Of a DNA stretch of 21,693 nt, positions 6,803 through 17,900 are shown in pieces; positions within the stretch are counted from its first letter, which is position 1, and every line of letters begins with the position of its first letter. This stretch comes from Clostridia bacterium. GTDB lineage: Bacteria > Bacillota > Clostridia > Oscillospirales > Butyricicoccaceae. The position numbers and the translations under genes are program-made. Location: contig CAAFJY010000037.1 in the NCBI GenBank assembly GCA_900763355.1, positions 1 to 21,693 on the forward strand, read 5' to 3'. A model generated the notes under the pieces. It was not told the DNA's origin, ran no database searches, and worked only from the letters and a program-made list of their open reading frames with translations.

Positions 6803-7285
6803 ATGCGCCTTTTGCTCAAGCAGCGCCTGTTTTCCTGGTGGGACAGCTTTGACATCTACAACGACGAGGGACAGACGGTCTATACCGTCCACGGCCAGCC
6901 CAGCTGGGGCCACCGGCTGGAGATCCGTCTCCCCTCCGGGGAGCCGGTGGGGCTGGTGCAGCAGCGCTTTGCCTTTCTGCGCCCCCGGTTCGACCTCTAC
7001 CGCAAGGGGGAGCTGTGGGGGACGGCGGTCCGGGAGCTGACTCTGTTCCGCCCCGTCTTTTCCCTGTCGCCCCAGGGGTGGCAGGTGGAAGGGCAGTTCC
7101 TGGAATGGGACTATACCCTCTGGGATGCCGACCACCGCCGCTGCATCGCCGTGGTCACCAAGGAGCTCTGGCGCATGACCGACACCTATGTACTGGACAT
7201 CCCCGACCCCCGGGAGGCCCTCCCCGTCCTCATGCTGGCCCTGGTCATCGACGCGGAAAAGTGCTCCCGCAATTCAGTGACGTGA
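6803..7285 (+). CDS. LURP-one-related / YxjI-like protein
   Basis: A 160-residue protein resembling the LURP-one-related family (B. subtilis YxjI, Tubby-like beta-barrel fold). The pattern is typical: an opening MRLLLKQRLFSWWDSFDIYNDEG-like strand pair at residues 1-23, a QPSWGHRLEI segment in place of the usual short-turn motif, then repeated strand pairs (YRKGELWGTAVRE, WQVEGQFLEWDYTLWD) and a closing helix (ALPVLMLALVIDAEKC, about 138-153). Tubby-like domains bind phosphoinositides in eukaryotes, but no bacterial function is established. The start is the ATG at 6803, preceded by AAGGAGGA (6788-6795). It lies 86 bp after the CntK-like gene with no terminator or clear promoter between, so co-transcription is likely. 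The 86-bp gap is rich in C- and T-tracts and holds nothing else I can name. Confidence 0.75.
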   Translation: MRLLLKQRLFSWWDSFDIYNDEGQTVYTVHGQPSWGHRLEIRLPSGEPVGLVQQRFAFLRPRFDLYRKGELWGTAVRELTLFRPVFSLSPQGWQVEGQFLEWDYTLWDADHRRCIAVVTKELWRMTDTYVLDIPDPREALPVLMLALVIDAEKCSRNSVT

Positions 7286-7304
7286 TCTTCCCCCGAAAAC
7301 GCAG

Positions 7305-7330
7305 AAAAAGCACCCGTTGGGGTGCTTTTT
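7305..7330. terminator. Bidirectional terminator between the LURP-one gene and ttcA
   Basis: An 11-bp stem, AAAAAGCACCC (7305-7315) with GGGTGCTTTTT (7320-7330), has a GTTG loop. The A/T flanks supply a U-tract in both directions. It separates two convergent genes and abuts the TAA of the minus-strand gene. Confidence 0.88.
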
Positions 7331-7332
7331 TC

Positions 7333-8217
7333 TTATTTTTCCTGTGATTCCTCGCCTTTTTCCCCGCCCCGGCGGGCGTATTCCTCCAAAAAAGAGTGCT
7401 CTGTCCCGTCCAGCTCATAGCCCAGGAGGGTGTCCACATTGACCATGTGGATGCTGCGGAAGATGTGCTTTTCCACGTCCGGATTGGTGCGGCGGAGGGT
7501 GCGCAGGAGCTCCTTGGTCTCCTTCCGCTTGGAAAGATGCTCGCGCCCCGCCCGCTCGGCCTCCTCGGTAAAGCGGCAGGCGCATTGGAGGAAGGTCAGG
7601 CCGTTGTAGTTCTTCCAGGCCAGGATATCCTCCTCGTGGACCAGATAAAGGGGGCGGATGAGCTCCATTCCCGGGAAATTCTTGCTCCGCAGCTTGGGGA
7701 GCATGGCCTGGATCTGCGCCCCATAGAGCATCCCCATGAGCGTGGTCTCCACCACGTCGCTGAAGTGGTGGCCCAAAGCGATCTTATTGCATCCCAGCTC
7801 CCCGGCGTATTTATAGAGATACCCCCGGCGCATCCGGGCGCAGAGATAGCAGGGGTTCTTGTCCACCCCCTTCACCGCGCGGAAGATGTCGCTTTCAAAA
7901 AACCGGGCATCGATCCCCAGAAGCGCCAGGTTTTCTTCGATCTGCCGGCGGTTTTCCGGGGCATAGCCCGGATCCATCACGAGATATTGCACGGTAAAGG
8001 GGAAATCCGACTGCCGCTGGAGCATCTGCAGCAGCTTGGCCAGAAGCATGGAGTCCTTCCCCCCGGAGATGCACACCGCCACCCGGTCTCCCGGCTCCAA
8101 AAGGCGGTATTCCTTGATCCCCGCGATGAACCGGCCCCAGATGCGGTCCCGATAGGTCTTTTGCAAGCTGCGCTCGATCCTCTGCGCCGGAGAGAGTGCG
8201 GAAAGGTCCCGGCTCAC
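7333..8217 (-). CDS. ttcA: TtcA-like tRNA 2-thiocytidine synthase (PP-loop ATPase)
   Basis: A 294-residue PP-loop ATPase of the TtcA/TtuA group. TtcA activates C32 of certain tRNAs with ATP and inserts sulfur using an iron-sulfur cluster. The PP-loop is CISGGKDS (49-56), the paired cluster cysteines are CYLC in NPCYLCARMRRG (121-132, Cys123 and Cys126), and the third cluster cysteine is in QCAC (211-214). GHHFSDVVETTLMGMLYG (149-166) is the typical follow-on segment. The start is GTG at 8217, giving a GTGA overlap with the stop of nrdG and a good GGAGGAGG just upstream inside nrdG; longer readings run antiphase through nrdG. Both proteins of this two-gene unit carry oxygen-sensitive iron-sulfur clusters, but no functional link between them is known to me. 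The exact tRNA target is inferred from the family. Confidence 0.87.
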   Translation of the reverse strand: MSRDLSALSPAQRIERSLQKTYRDRIWGRFIAGIKEYRLLEPGDRVAVCISGGKDSMLLAKLLQMLQRQSDFPFTVQYLVMDPGYAPENRRQIEENLALLGIDARFFESDIFRAVKGVDKNPCYLCARMRRGYLYKYAGELGCNKIALGHHFSDVVETTLMGMLYGAQIQAMLPKLRSKNFPGMELIRPLYLVHEEDILAWKNYNGLTFLQCACRFTEEAERAGREHLSKRKETKELLRTLRRTNPDVEKHIFRSIHMVNVDTLLGYELDGTEHSFLEEYARRGGEKGEESQEK

Positions 8218-8741
8218 GCTTCCTCCTCCCAGAAAACCGGGGCGCCCGAGCGCAGCGACCGGGGCACGTCCAGAATGCGCTGATTGCGGCTGCCCCGGAA
8301 GCGCAGGGAAATGTCCTTTTCCGCCTCCACAAAGCGCCCCTCCACCAGCACATCCAGGCAGGAAAGCATCCCGTCGGTGCATTCGCAGCGGGGGTGGCTG
8401 CCGTCGGTACGCAGTTCCTCCCAGGTGAAGCCGGAGAAGCACCAGATATCCTTCTGCGGATATTTTTCCCGCACCTTCTGCAAAAAGGGCAGCAGAGCCC
8501 GCTGATTTTCCGGTTCAAAGGGCTCGCCCCCCAGGACGGTGAGCCCCCGGATATAGGGCTTGTCCAGCTCCCCGAAGATCCCATTTTCCGCCGCCCGGTC
8601 AAAGGGCTGGCCAAAGTCAAAATCCCAGGTCTGGGGCTGGAAGCAGCCGGGGCAATGGTTGGTGCAGCCCGAAACAAAGAGCGTCACCCGCACCCCCAGG
8701 CCATTGGCAATGTCGCATTTTTTGATGACGGAATAATTCAT
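8214..8741 (-). CDS. nrdG: Anaerobic ribonucleotide reductase activating protein (radical SAM)
   Basis: A 175-residue radical-SAM activase, the normal length for NrdG. It binds a 4Fe-4S cluster and SAM and abstracts hydrogen from a glycine of NrdD to make the glycyl radical needed for deoxynucleotide synthesis without oxygen. The cluster motif CTNHCPGC (Cys26, Cys30, Cys33) has the CxxxCxxC spacing, and the SAM-binding glycines are in TVLGGEPFEPEN. The opening MNYSVIKKCDIANGLGVRVTLFV-type strand is typical. The ATG at 8741 is preceded only by a weak AGGGGGCTAGGG site. Its partner nrdD lies more than 10 kb upstream on the same strand, with the giant surface-protein gene between; normally the two are adjacent. 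It overlaps ttcA by 4 nt. Confidence 0.95.
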   Translation of the reverse strand: MNYSVIKKCDIANGLGVRVTLFVSGCTNHCPGCFQPQTWDFDFGQPFDRAAENGIFGELDKPYIRGLTVLGGEPFEPENQRALLPFLQKVREKYPQKDIWCFSGFTWEELRTDGSHPRCECTDGMLSCLDVLVEGRFVEAEKDISLRFRGSRNQRILDVPRSLRSGAPVFWEEEA

Positions 8742-8799
8742 CCCTAGCCCCCTGTTCCCGCCGCGCCCCCAGGGGAGCGGCGCTGTTTTTGGTATCCCC

Positions 8800-8828
8800 A
8801 TTATAGCGATTTTCCCGAAAAAATGCAA
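8800..8828 (-). promoter_or_regulatory. Promoter of nrdG-ttcA
   Basis: On the minus strand TTGCAT (8823-8828), a 17-bp spacer and a perfect TATAAT (8800-8805). The leader of about 50 nt contains an imperfect GC-rich hairpin (GCCGCTCCCC against GGGGCGCGGC, about 8761-8783). I see no NrdR-box-like sequence here, in contrast to nrdD. Confidence 0.8.
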
Positions 8829-8857
8829 CATTTCCGGAAAAAAGGGCTGCGTTTCAA

Positions 8858-8892
8858 AAAATATCCGGGGCGGGCCGCAGGGCCCGCCCCGG
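8858..8892 (-). terminator. Rho-independent terminator of the giant SLH gene
   Basis: A perfect 12-bp stem, CCGGGGCGGGCC (8865-8876) with GGCCCGCCCCGG (8881-8892), has a 4-nt loop. On the minus strand it is followed by ATATTTTTTG. It begins 20 bp after the stop codon of the surface-protein gene. Confidence 0.9.
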
Positions 8893-8912
8893 GTGCGATT
8901 GTGAATGCAAGG

Positions 8913-11900
8913 TCAGATACCGGTATGATCGGTGTCTTTGATCGGGTCCAGAGAAGGCATATCGGTGCTGGCCGATTCCGAGATGAGGTAAATGCTCTCA
9001 TCCGCAGAGCAGCCGGTCAATTTGGCCCAGCCGGATCCGATGCGGCAGGCCGTCGCGCCGCGCAGGTAGCTGTAATGATCGCCCTCCGGGTTGGTCAGCT
9101 CCCCGACATTCGTCGTGAGGATCACCTGGACATTCCAGCCCTTCACGGTGCCGTCGCCATAGCCCAGGATGCCGCCCACGCGGGCCGCCGGGCTGTCGAT
9201 CACGGTATAGACCCGGGTCGTTTCGCTGCCGGCCCCGTTGATCCGTGTTCCAAAGGCCGACCCGCCCACCAGGCCGCCGCAGTAGCCCGTTCCGCCCCGG
9301 ATGACCGAGACGACGGACGCGCCGCCGGCGTTGATCTCAACGCCCTCGCCCCGGCCCACCAGGCCGCCGTAATTGGAGGTCTCCGGAGTCGTACCGCCGG
9401 AGATCACCACAAACACATTGTAGGCGTCTCCATCCAGCGCCGACAGGGTCACGATGCCGTCGCCCCGGCCCAAAAGTCCGCCGATATGCTGCTCCCGCGT
9501 CTCGCCGTTGGTGCGGATGCGCAGGGGACGGTATTCGCCCTTCACCGGATCCAGGCCGACGGTACAGTTGATGATCCTGCCGCTCTTGTCATTGTAGCCC
9601 ACCAGTCCGCCGATCGACTGGGAGTCCTTGTGTGTGGTCACATCCCAGACCTCTTCGTCCAGAGATGCGCTGGCGGACTGGCCATAGATGGCGCAGTTTT
9701 CGATCCGGCCGCAGTTCTGCTGGACCAGTCCGCCCCAGGCATAACCCTGACCGCCCAGGAGTTGGCTGTAGGACGCAGTCATTCCCTGGGCAAAGACGAT
9801 CCGGAGATCCTTCACCGTGCCGTCTTTCCCGACGACGCCGAAGAGCGGCGCTTCCGCCCCGTCATAGGTGATGGTATGGCCGCTGCCATCGAAATTGGCC
9901 ATCCACCGCTCACTGTTCCAGCCGAGCGAGCTTGTCCAGGCGCTGTCCAGAGTGATGTCGGCCGTCAGGATATAATCCTTGCAGGCCGCAGTGGCCCAGC
10001 TTCGATCCGTTTCATCGAACAGATTCAAGAGATCCGCTTGCGTGGCGATCTCCTGCACATCCTTGATCCACTTCGCATACAGCGTCAGGTTGCCGGTGAG
10101 CCCGCCGGGGAAGACCGTGACCTCCCGGGTCAGCTCCTCGTCCAAATACCAGCCGGCAAAGGTGCTGTTGGCCCGGACAGGATCCTGGAGACGGATCTCG
10201 TCGGTCTCTACGTTATAGGAGGTGGGGTTGCCCTCGTGATTGTTCCCGCCATAGAGCTCATAGGAGATGGTATACTCCTCCGCGCTCCACTGCGCGGTGA
10301 AGATCAGCGCGCTTTCGCTGTTCCAGGAGACCGAATAGGACTTGGTGACAGTCTTGTCCCCGATCTTCCATCCCGCGAAGACATAGCCCTCCCGGGCAGG
10401 TACGGGCAGGGTGACGGTCTTGTCCAAAGCGCCGTAGGTGACGGTGACGGTCTCGCTGTCTTTGGGCATCGTTACGCCGGCCGCCGCGCCGGGCTGGTAG
10501 AGGAGGGTGATCTCCTTGGTGTCGGGCACCCGTTTCCCGTAGAAATGCAGCGTTTCGGTGCTGTAATAGGCCTTTGGCCCGGCGACGGGTTTGGTGAGGG
10601 CCTTGTCCGTATACCACTGGATGGTCGTGTTCTCCCGGGCCCAGGCCTCGGGCGTGGGAATGGTATATTCCACCCCGTAGCTGGCCTTCCCGCCGCTGGC
10701 GGTCTGGCTGTCCAGATGGAGGGTGACACCCACCTGCACCGGCTCCCACTTGGCATAGACGGTGACATTCTCCGTCCCCAGCTGGAGCCCGCTCTCGGGA
10801 ACAAGGGTCCCCTCGGCAAAGCCGGGGGTGGTATACCAGCCCGCGAAGGTATGACCAAAGTAGGTCTGTTCGTACTGATAGATGTCAGCCAGGGAGCCCT
10901 CCTGGAACTGGCGTTCCTTCTTCCAGAACAAGTCCCCGGTATTATCCTCCATGGTGACGGTGACCAGGATGAGCTCCCATTTGGCATAGAGGTCGATCGT
11001 GCCCGTCAGGATGGTCCCGGGCTGAATGGGTTGGGTACAGCCTCTGTCGGTATACCAGCCGAGGAACCTGTGATGCTCCCAGGTGGGGGTGTACAGCGGG
11101 ATGACCGCGCCATGGTAGAGCGTCTCACGATTGTAGCCCGTACCCTCGTAATACAACACGCTGCTCTGCGGGCGGGCAAAGAGGTACTGGACCCGCGTCC
11201 CCTGGGTGACTTTCTCGCTGCCGGTATAGGGCTGATCGTTCACCCTCCGTCCGGCATAGGTGACGGTGATGCCGTCTTCCAGGGTGAAAGACCGCTCATC
11301 GTCCCCGGGCGCGGGGATGTAGGCGCCTTCCCGGATCTGCCGTGTTTCGGTCAGGACTCTGGAGGCTGCAGAGGGATAATTCCCCTCGGTGTCCATGTAG
11401 AAATACTCCACGATGTAGTCCACCAGGACATCGCTCCACCGGGCCGTGACCCGGATCCCGTTGGGATGCGCGGGATCCTGGAAGTATTCCGGGAGAAGCT
11501 GGGTGTTGGCATCCAGCTTGACCTCGATCTCCTTCCCCTCGGCATCGGTATAGGTGAAATACCAGCCCTGGAAGGCATAGCCCACTTTGGTGCCGGGATC
11601 CTGGAGCGCGCCGGTCTCATCGGCAAAGGTCTGGAAAAATTCCTTCCAGACATATTGTTCTAAGCCATGGACCGGGTCATAAATGATGCAGCACTCCTGC
11701 ACCGTCCAGACCGCCTTGATGGTGATATCGTGGGCAGGCATGGTATCCGTGCCGTTGGCCTGCTTCCCGTCGAGCTCCCAGTGGTCGAAGGCATAGCCGG
11801 GGTTGGCATTCTGGAGCTGGGTCTTGGCCGGATTCAGGACCTGATACAGCTCCTCGGTATAGCCCAGCTTCACATCCTCCAGCTGGGCCGCGCAGCCGGT

Positions 11901-14900
11901 GTCAAAATGGACGGTGAACGGAACGGGGGTGCGCCTGATCTTAAGGGCCAGCCCCTCGGCGGGGATGGTGGTGGGGACTTCCCGCTCCGGCTGGTTGTAG
12001 CACTCCCAGCGCCGGACATAGTTTTCCACCTGCTCGATCTCCGGGAGCTGGAGGGGAGACTCTACATAACTCTGCCGCCGCAGCTCCGTGAGCTCATTCC
12101 CCATTTCATCATAGAAAGACACCGTATACTTCTCCCGCACATAATAGCGGTGCACGATGATCCCGCTCTCCACGGTGAAATAATTTCTGCTGGAGGTGTC
12201 CCAATCGTGGCGGGTGCGCTTGCCGTTCAGCTCGGTCTCCCAGAAGCCGTCCCGCCAGAAATACTTGTAGTTGTAGTGACATTCGGGGCTGGCGTTGCCC
12301 TGGGTCCCGGCCTTGGCCGTGTGGGTCTCCACCGTGTTCAAGGGGGAGGCCGGGTCATCTTCATACTGCCCCTGGAGGTTCATCCGGTGGTGGATGACGG
12401 TGTATTCCACATCCTCCCCGGACCAGATGGCCTTCAGGCTCCTGTCGGCGGTGACGGTGAGATTGGCCGCGGGCTCGCTGCCCGCGCTGTCCTCCCAGCG
12501 GAGGAAGGCATAGCCCTCCTTGGCAGGCCGGGGGAGGGAGAGGGTCTTCCCATGCTTGCAGGTCAGGCGGACCTTCCCCGTCTCCCCATCCAGCGTGCCG
12601 CCGTCCAGATCCAGGGTGACGGTGTGGCGGTCGCGGGTGTAATAGGCCTTGAGCACCAGGCTGCCATCCCCGGCGATGACGCCGGAGAGGGTGCTCGCGC
12701 GCTCGTCCAGGGTGAAGCCGGTGTCGCTGCGCGGGGGCAGGGTGACGGTGTCCCCCGTGCGGCCATATTTCGTGCCGGAATCATCGGGATCCAGGGTATA
12801 GCCGTCGTCATTGAGATTTTCCTTGTAATATTCCACCCGGTAGGCGGTGCTGGTGCTTGCCGTCCACCCGGCCCGGTAGGTGACATCCTCTGCCGGGGCG
12901 GTGTCCGCCAGAGCGGGGGTCCAGGTGAGGATATAGCCCGGCTTGGAAAGCGCAGGCGGGGTGATCGCGGCCCCGTAACAGAGGGTCTCCCGCTGGAGCT
13001 CCTCCCCTGCCTCGCTGACAAAGGTGACCGTGTGAGTCAGGCGCTTGTAATAGAGCTTGACGGTCATGTTTTTCTTCACCAGGGCGCTTTCCCCGGTCTT
13101 TTCCCCGTCAAAAGCGATGCCGTTTTCCACCAGGAGCCCACTCTGGGCCAGCTCGGCCAGGGAAACGGTGCTGTCTGCCGCCCGCCGGACGGTCTCGCAG
13201 GCGGTGCGGGCGGCGGGATACTTCCCGTCGGTCCCCATCACATAATGCTCCACAGTGACGGAAACGGGCTTGGCCGTCCACCGGGCCGTCAGTGTGATCG
13301 GCTCGGTCACCGGGCCGGTAAAGGGCGTGTCGCTGCCCTCCGCATACCAGCCGGCGAAGGCATAATCGGTCAATGTGGGCTCGTCCACCCGGAGACGCGC
13401 GCCATAGCGCACCGTGCGGGTCAGGCCCGCATTGGGCAGGCTCCCGCCGTTGGGGTCCAGGGTGACGGTGACGTTCTCCCGGTCATAGTAGAGCCGGAGG
13501 GCGAGGGACCCGTCGGCGGAGATGGTCCCGGTCTTTTTTGTGCCGGAAGCGCTCTCGCTGGGGGCGAAATGGTCAAAGGTCCGGTAAGAAGCGGTGACTT
13601 CGGCATCGGTGGCCCCGGTGAGATGCTCGATCCCATCCTGGGCCAGGGTATAGCCCTCGTCATCGGCATTCTGGAGATAATGCTCCACGGTATAGGCGGT
13701 GTCGCCCCGGGCGGTCCAGAGAGCCTCCAGCGTCACGTCCCCGGCGGGCATGGTTTCGGGCACATCGGCGCTCCACTGATAGGCATAGCCCGTCTTGGCG
13801 GGCGCGGGCGCGGTGATGGCCGCGCCGTAATAGACCTTTCCCTGGGTATAGCTGCCGGAGGCCGTCCCGCCGTTGAAATTCCAGGTCAGTGCATACTGCC
13901 GCCGGGCATAATAGAGCTCCAGCACGGCGAGGGACTGCGCGGGAACGACATATTCCGTCCCGGCCTTTCCCGCGATCTTCCCTTCCAGATACGCCACGCC
14001 GCCAGGGACCAGGAGATCCTCCCGCACATGGTCCGAAAGGGTGATTTTGTCGCCGGTCTTGGCGGGGACGGCCTCATCGGCCCCCACCTGGACATATTTC
14101 CCCGCGGTATCCATCACAAAATGACGGAGCGTGACGTTCCGCCCCGCAGGGATCCATTTGGCATAGAGGGTGACATTCCGGGCGGGCATCCACAGAGCGC
14201 CGTCGGTCACTGCATTTTCCTCGGTGCAGGCGGCGTCGGTATACCAGCCGCCAAAGGCATAGCCCACCCGGACGAGGGGCGTAAGAGAAATGGGCTGTCC
14301 ATAGTCCCGGGTCTCGGAGGAGGGCTGGGAGCCGTCGTTCCGATCCAGGGTGAGGGTGAAGGCCTGGCGGTCATAATAGAGCTTGATGACCAGCTTCCCA
14401 TCCGGGGTGATGACAGCGCTTTCGGTGCGCTCGCCGTCCACCGTGGCATGAGAATAGGTCAGACCTTCCAGCGTCCGGGCCTTGGAGGCCGCCACGATGG
14501 CGGAAGCGGTGGTGCCGGTAAAGCTCTCGATGACGTTGTCTCCGGAGAGGACGTATTTGTCCCGGACGCCGGGGCGCCGGATATAGTGTTCCACCCGATA
14601 GGGGGTATCGGTGCGGGGAGTCCAGAGCGCGGTGTATTCATCCCGGCCGTCGGTGCCGTCCTGGGCCCCGGCGGTGACGGAGATCCGCCAGGAGGGGACC
14701 CCCTGGAAGCCCTGGAAGTCATAGCCGCCCAGCGCCAGCGTGGGAAGATAGACCGTCGCACCGTATTTCACGAAGTAATACAGCGGCTCGCTGTCCTCTC
14801 CGCCCTCCGGGCCAAAGGCAAAGCGCACCGTCCACTTTCTCCGGTAGAAATAGAAGTCCACCACGGTGGAGCCATCGGGAGCGATGGTCTCCCGGGTCAC

Positions 14901-17900
14901 CTTCCGCAGCTCAAAGCCCCTGGGGATGGCCCGGCCGGGGGTTTTGTCGGTCAGCCCCTCGGTGGTTCCCACTCTGGCCTCGGTCCCCTGCTCGGTAAAC
15001 GAGCCGTCCAGCTCTTCATAATAATACCGCTCGGTATAGGGGGTATCCTCGGCGGGGCGCCACTTGGCCCGGACCCGCACACCCTTGTATTCATAGGCAG
15101 GCATGGTCTCGGGGAAGGTGTAATCATACCAACGGCCATAGAGGGAAACCATCCACCCCGCAAAAACATATCCCTGTCTCACCGGGTCGGCGGGGGCGGA
15201 GATGAGCTGATCCTTGGCGGCAACGATGGTCTGCGTTCCCTCGTCCGTCCCGGCGTCCACATAAATATAAAAGGCATTGGCCGGATCGGTCCAGTCGATG
15301 TGCAGCGTCCGGGAGATGGGCTGGGAGGTAAAGGCCAGCGCGCCGTTTTTCCAGGTGAAGGTGATGTCGCACGCCTCCTTCACCGACCCATCCGGAGTGA
15401 TGGTGACGCGGCGCTCCTGGGGATCAAACCGGAACTTGGGATTGCTGACGGTGATGATGTAGCTGTCCCCAACCCGGGAGCCATAGTCCACAGCGGGGTT
15501 TTCCTCCGGGTCGTCGGCATCGGCGCCATAGAGATCGCCGGTGCGCAGATCCATATAATTCATCTGGAAGAGCCCGTCGGGGACGCGGAACTCGGTGGTC
15601 ATTTTCACCGTCTGGTTCAGGCGCTCATCATCGTCCCCATAGGCGAAGTCATAGACATTGTCGGCCGCCCCGATGGACCAGAGCGGCCAGCGGGCATCGT
15701 AGAGCGTGGGCTGATACGTCAGCTTGTCGCTGGAGAAGAGCTGGGCCTTGAAGGAGATGGTGAGGTAAATACCCACTTCCACCAGCATGGCCCCGGCAGA
15801 GGCGCTTTCCTTCCCCCCGCTCTGGCTCCAGGCGAGATGATAGTAGAAATAGCCCCACAGCTGGGCATAGGCTCCCGCCTCGGCGCAGATGCCGATGGAA
15901 TCCAGCTTGAGGGAGAAGAGCCCTACGCCCACCTCCAGCTCGACCCCGGCCCGGACGCCCACGGTGCCCATGACATAGAAATCGAACTGATAGTGCGCCT
16001 CCTCCAGATCGATGGTTTCATTGGAGGACTGCTTGTGGAAAAGCTTGATGGAGAAATTATACCGCTTGGCGTTGGCGTATTCAAAGGTCATGCCCAGGGT
16101 GACATAGAGGTTGGCCTTGACCACAAAATCGGCGCTGACGCCGTAGCAGAGGATGTGGAAGGGGTCCACCGACCCCTCCTGGGAAAAGATCTCCTTGCGG
16201 AAGAGCTCCACCCAGCTTTCCTCGGCGTTTTCCATCATAGCGGAGTATTTTTCCGCCAGGCCGCCGCCGCTGGTCCCGGCCCATTCGATGTCCTCACCCA
16301 AAAACTGCTCCTTGGCCTCCATGAGCTCGGTGATCTGCTTGCCGATGTCCAGGATGCGGTTTTCCGCCCCGGTTCCGGTGACGGGCTTCCAGTCAAAGGC
16401 GCCGTCATCCTCGTCCCCCACCGTCCGGGCAGTGGCGGTGATGCCGATGCCGGTATAGGTCCCCAGGTCGATGTTGGCGTTGAGCTGATAGTCATAGATA
16501 TACGGGAAGATCCATTTCCACTTCCAGATCGCCCCGCCGGAGGTGTTGACGCTCAGAAGGACCTCCTGCTCAAAGATGGCCTGGACGGTGATCTCCACCT
16601 TGCTTCCGGCCCGGACGGTGAAGGTCATGGCCAGCTCGGCCCGGATGCCATAGCTGCCGTCGAAATGCTGGAGGACTTTTCCGGCGGCCACCTTGGCGTC
16701 GACCTTTTTGTCCACGATCTCGGCCCGCCGGCCGGCAAAGAGGGCGATGTTCTCCGCCCCGTCGGTGACGGCACAAGCGCTCAGCCCCCAGGGTTCCCCA
16801 TCGGAAAGCTCCCGGAAGCCGTCGGTCTCCAAGGCCAGCTGGGCCAGGTATTGGGACGCCTCCTCCACAAAGCCGCTCTCCACCGCCTGGTTTTCCATAT
16901 CCCGGGCGATGGCCTGGGCCTGCGTCTCGCTGAGCTCGATCTTTTCCTCCCGGGTGGAATAGAGGTCCATGGCGGCCAGAACGGCGGCCTGGTCGGTCAC
17001 CCGGTAGGTGAGGGTGATCTCATCCCCCGCTTCGGTGACCGAGAGGATCTCGCCATAGCCCCGGGCAGAAGATTCGCCCCCCAGTTCCCCGGTATAGAAG
17101 GCCAGGAAATCCCCCGCGTCCACCGTGGTGAGGGAATCCAGCCCCAGATCGGCATATTCGTCCCCGGAAAAATCCAGGGCATCCCGGTCCACAGTGACGG
17201 CGCCGGCGCTCAGGCTCCACCCGGCGCTCACCGCCAGGGGGAGGACATCGGGGGTAAAGAGCACATCCTCGCTGTCGGCGGTGCGGTAGGTATACTTCCC
17301 GCCCTGGGCGGCAGTGATGGTCACATAGACCACCGCCCCGTCGGCGGAAGTGCCCACGGCGGCCTGGGTACGCAGGTCGGGGCGCTGCCCCTCGTAGATT
17401 GCCACGGTGTCACCTTCGTGCAGGCTCCCGGCGGTGTAGGTGAAGGTGCCGGTTCCGGCAACCTTCTGCACGGCCTGGGTCTCTCCCTCCCCGTCCTGCA
17501 CCAGGGATGCCTGGAAGAGGCCCTGGAGGCTGTCGGACATCCCGGAGACGTCCTTTTTCGGGATGTATTTCACCCCTTCGTCCAGGCGGAGGTTCTCCAC
17601 CTCCCCCTTTTCGGTGAGGATGTTCAGAACGCGGATGCTCTCGGGCTGCTCCACGCCGCCCACCACCAGGCGGGCAGCGGAAAAGTCATCCAGGGTGATC
17701 CGATAGGTCTGGCCCTGGGCCAGACCGCCGGAGACGGTCACCTTGCCGCCGGCCGCGACGGTATAGTCCACCGGGGCGTTGTTGGCTGTGACGTTGACAA
17801 AGGTGGTCTCCTCCGGGACATAGCCCGCGATGGCGAAGGTATAGCCCGCCGCCTGATCGGCCGGGACAGAGACGGTGATATAATTGGGGGTCTCGCTGGC

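Noticed and set aside
8913..9000. LPXTG sorting signal at the end of the giant protein
   Set aside because: The C-terminus (LDPIKDTDHTGI) has no LPXTG, hydrophobic segment or basic tail. Anchoring is by the N-terminal SLH domains.
10068..15260. CRISPR array or DNA-level satellite
   Set aside because: The repetition is at protein level with diverged DNA, lies in one continuous reading frame and has no short identical repeats with spacers.
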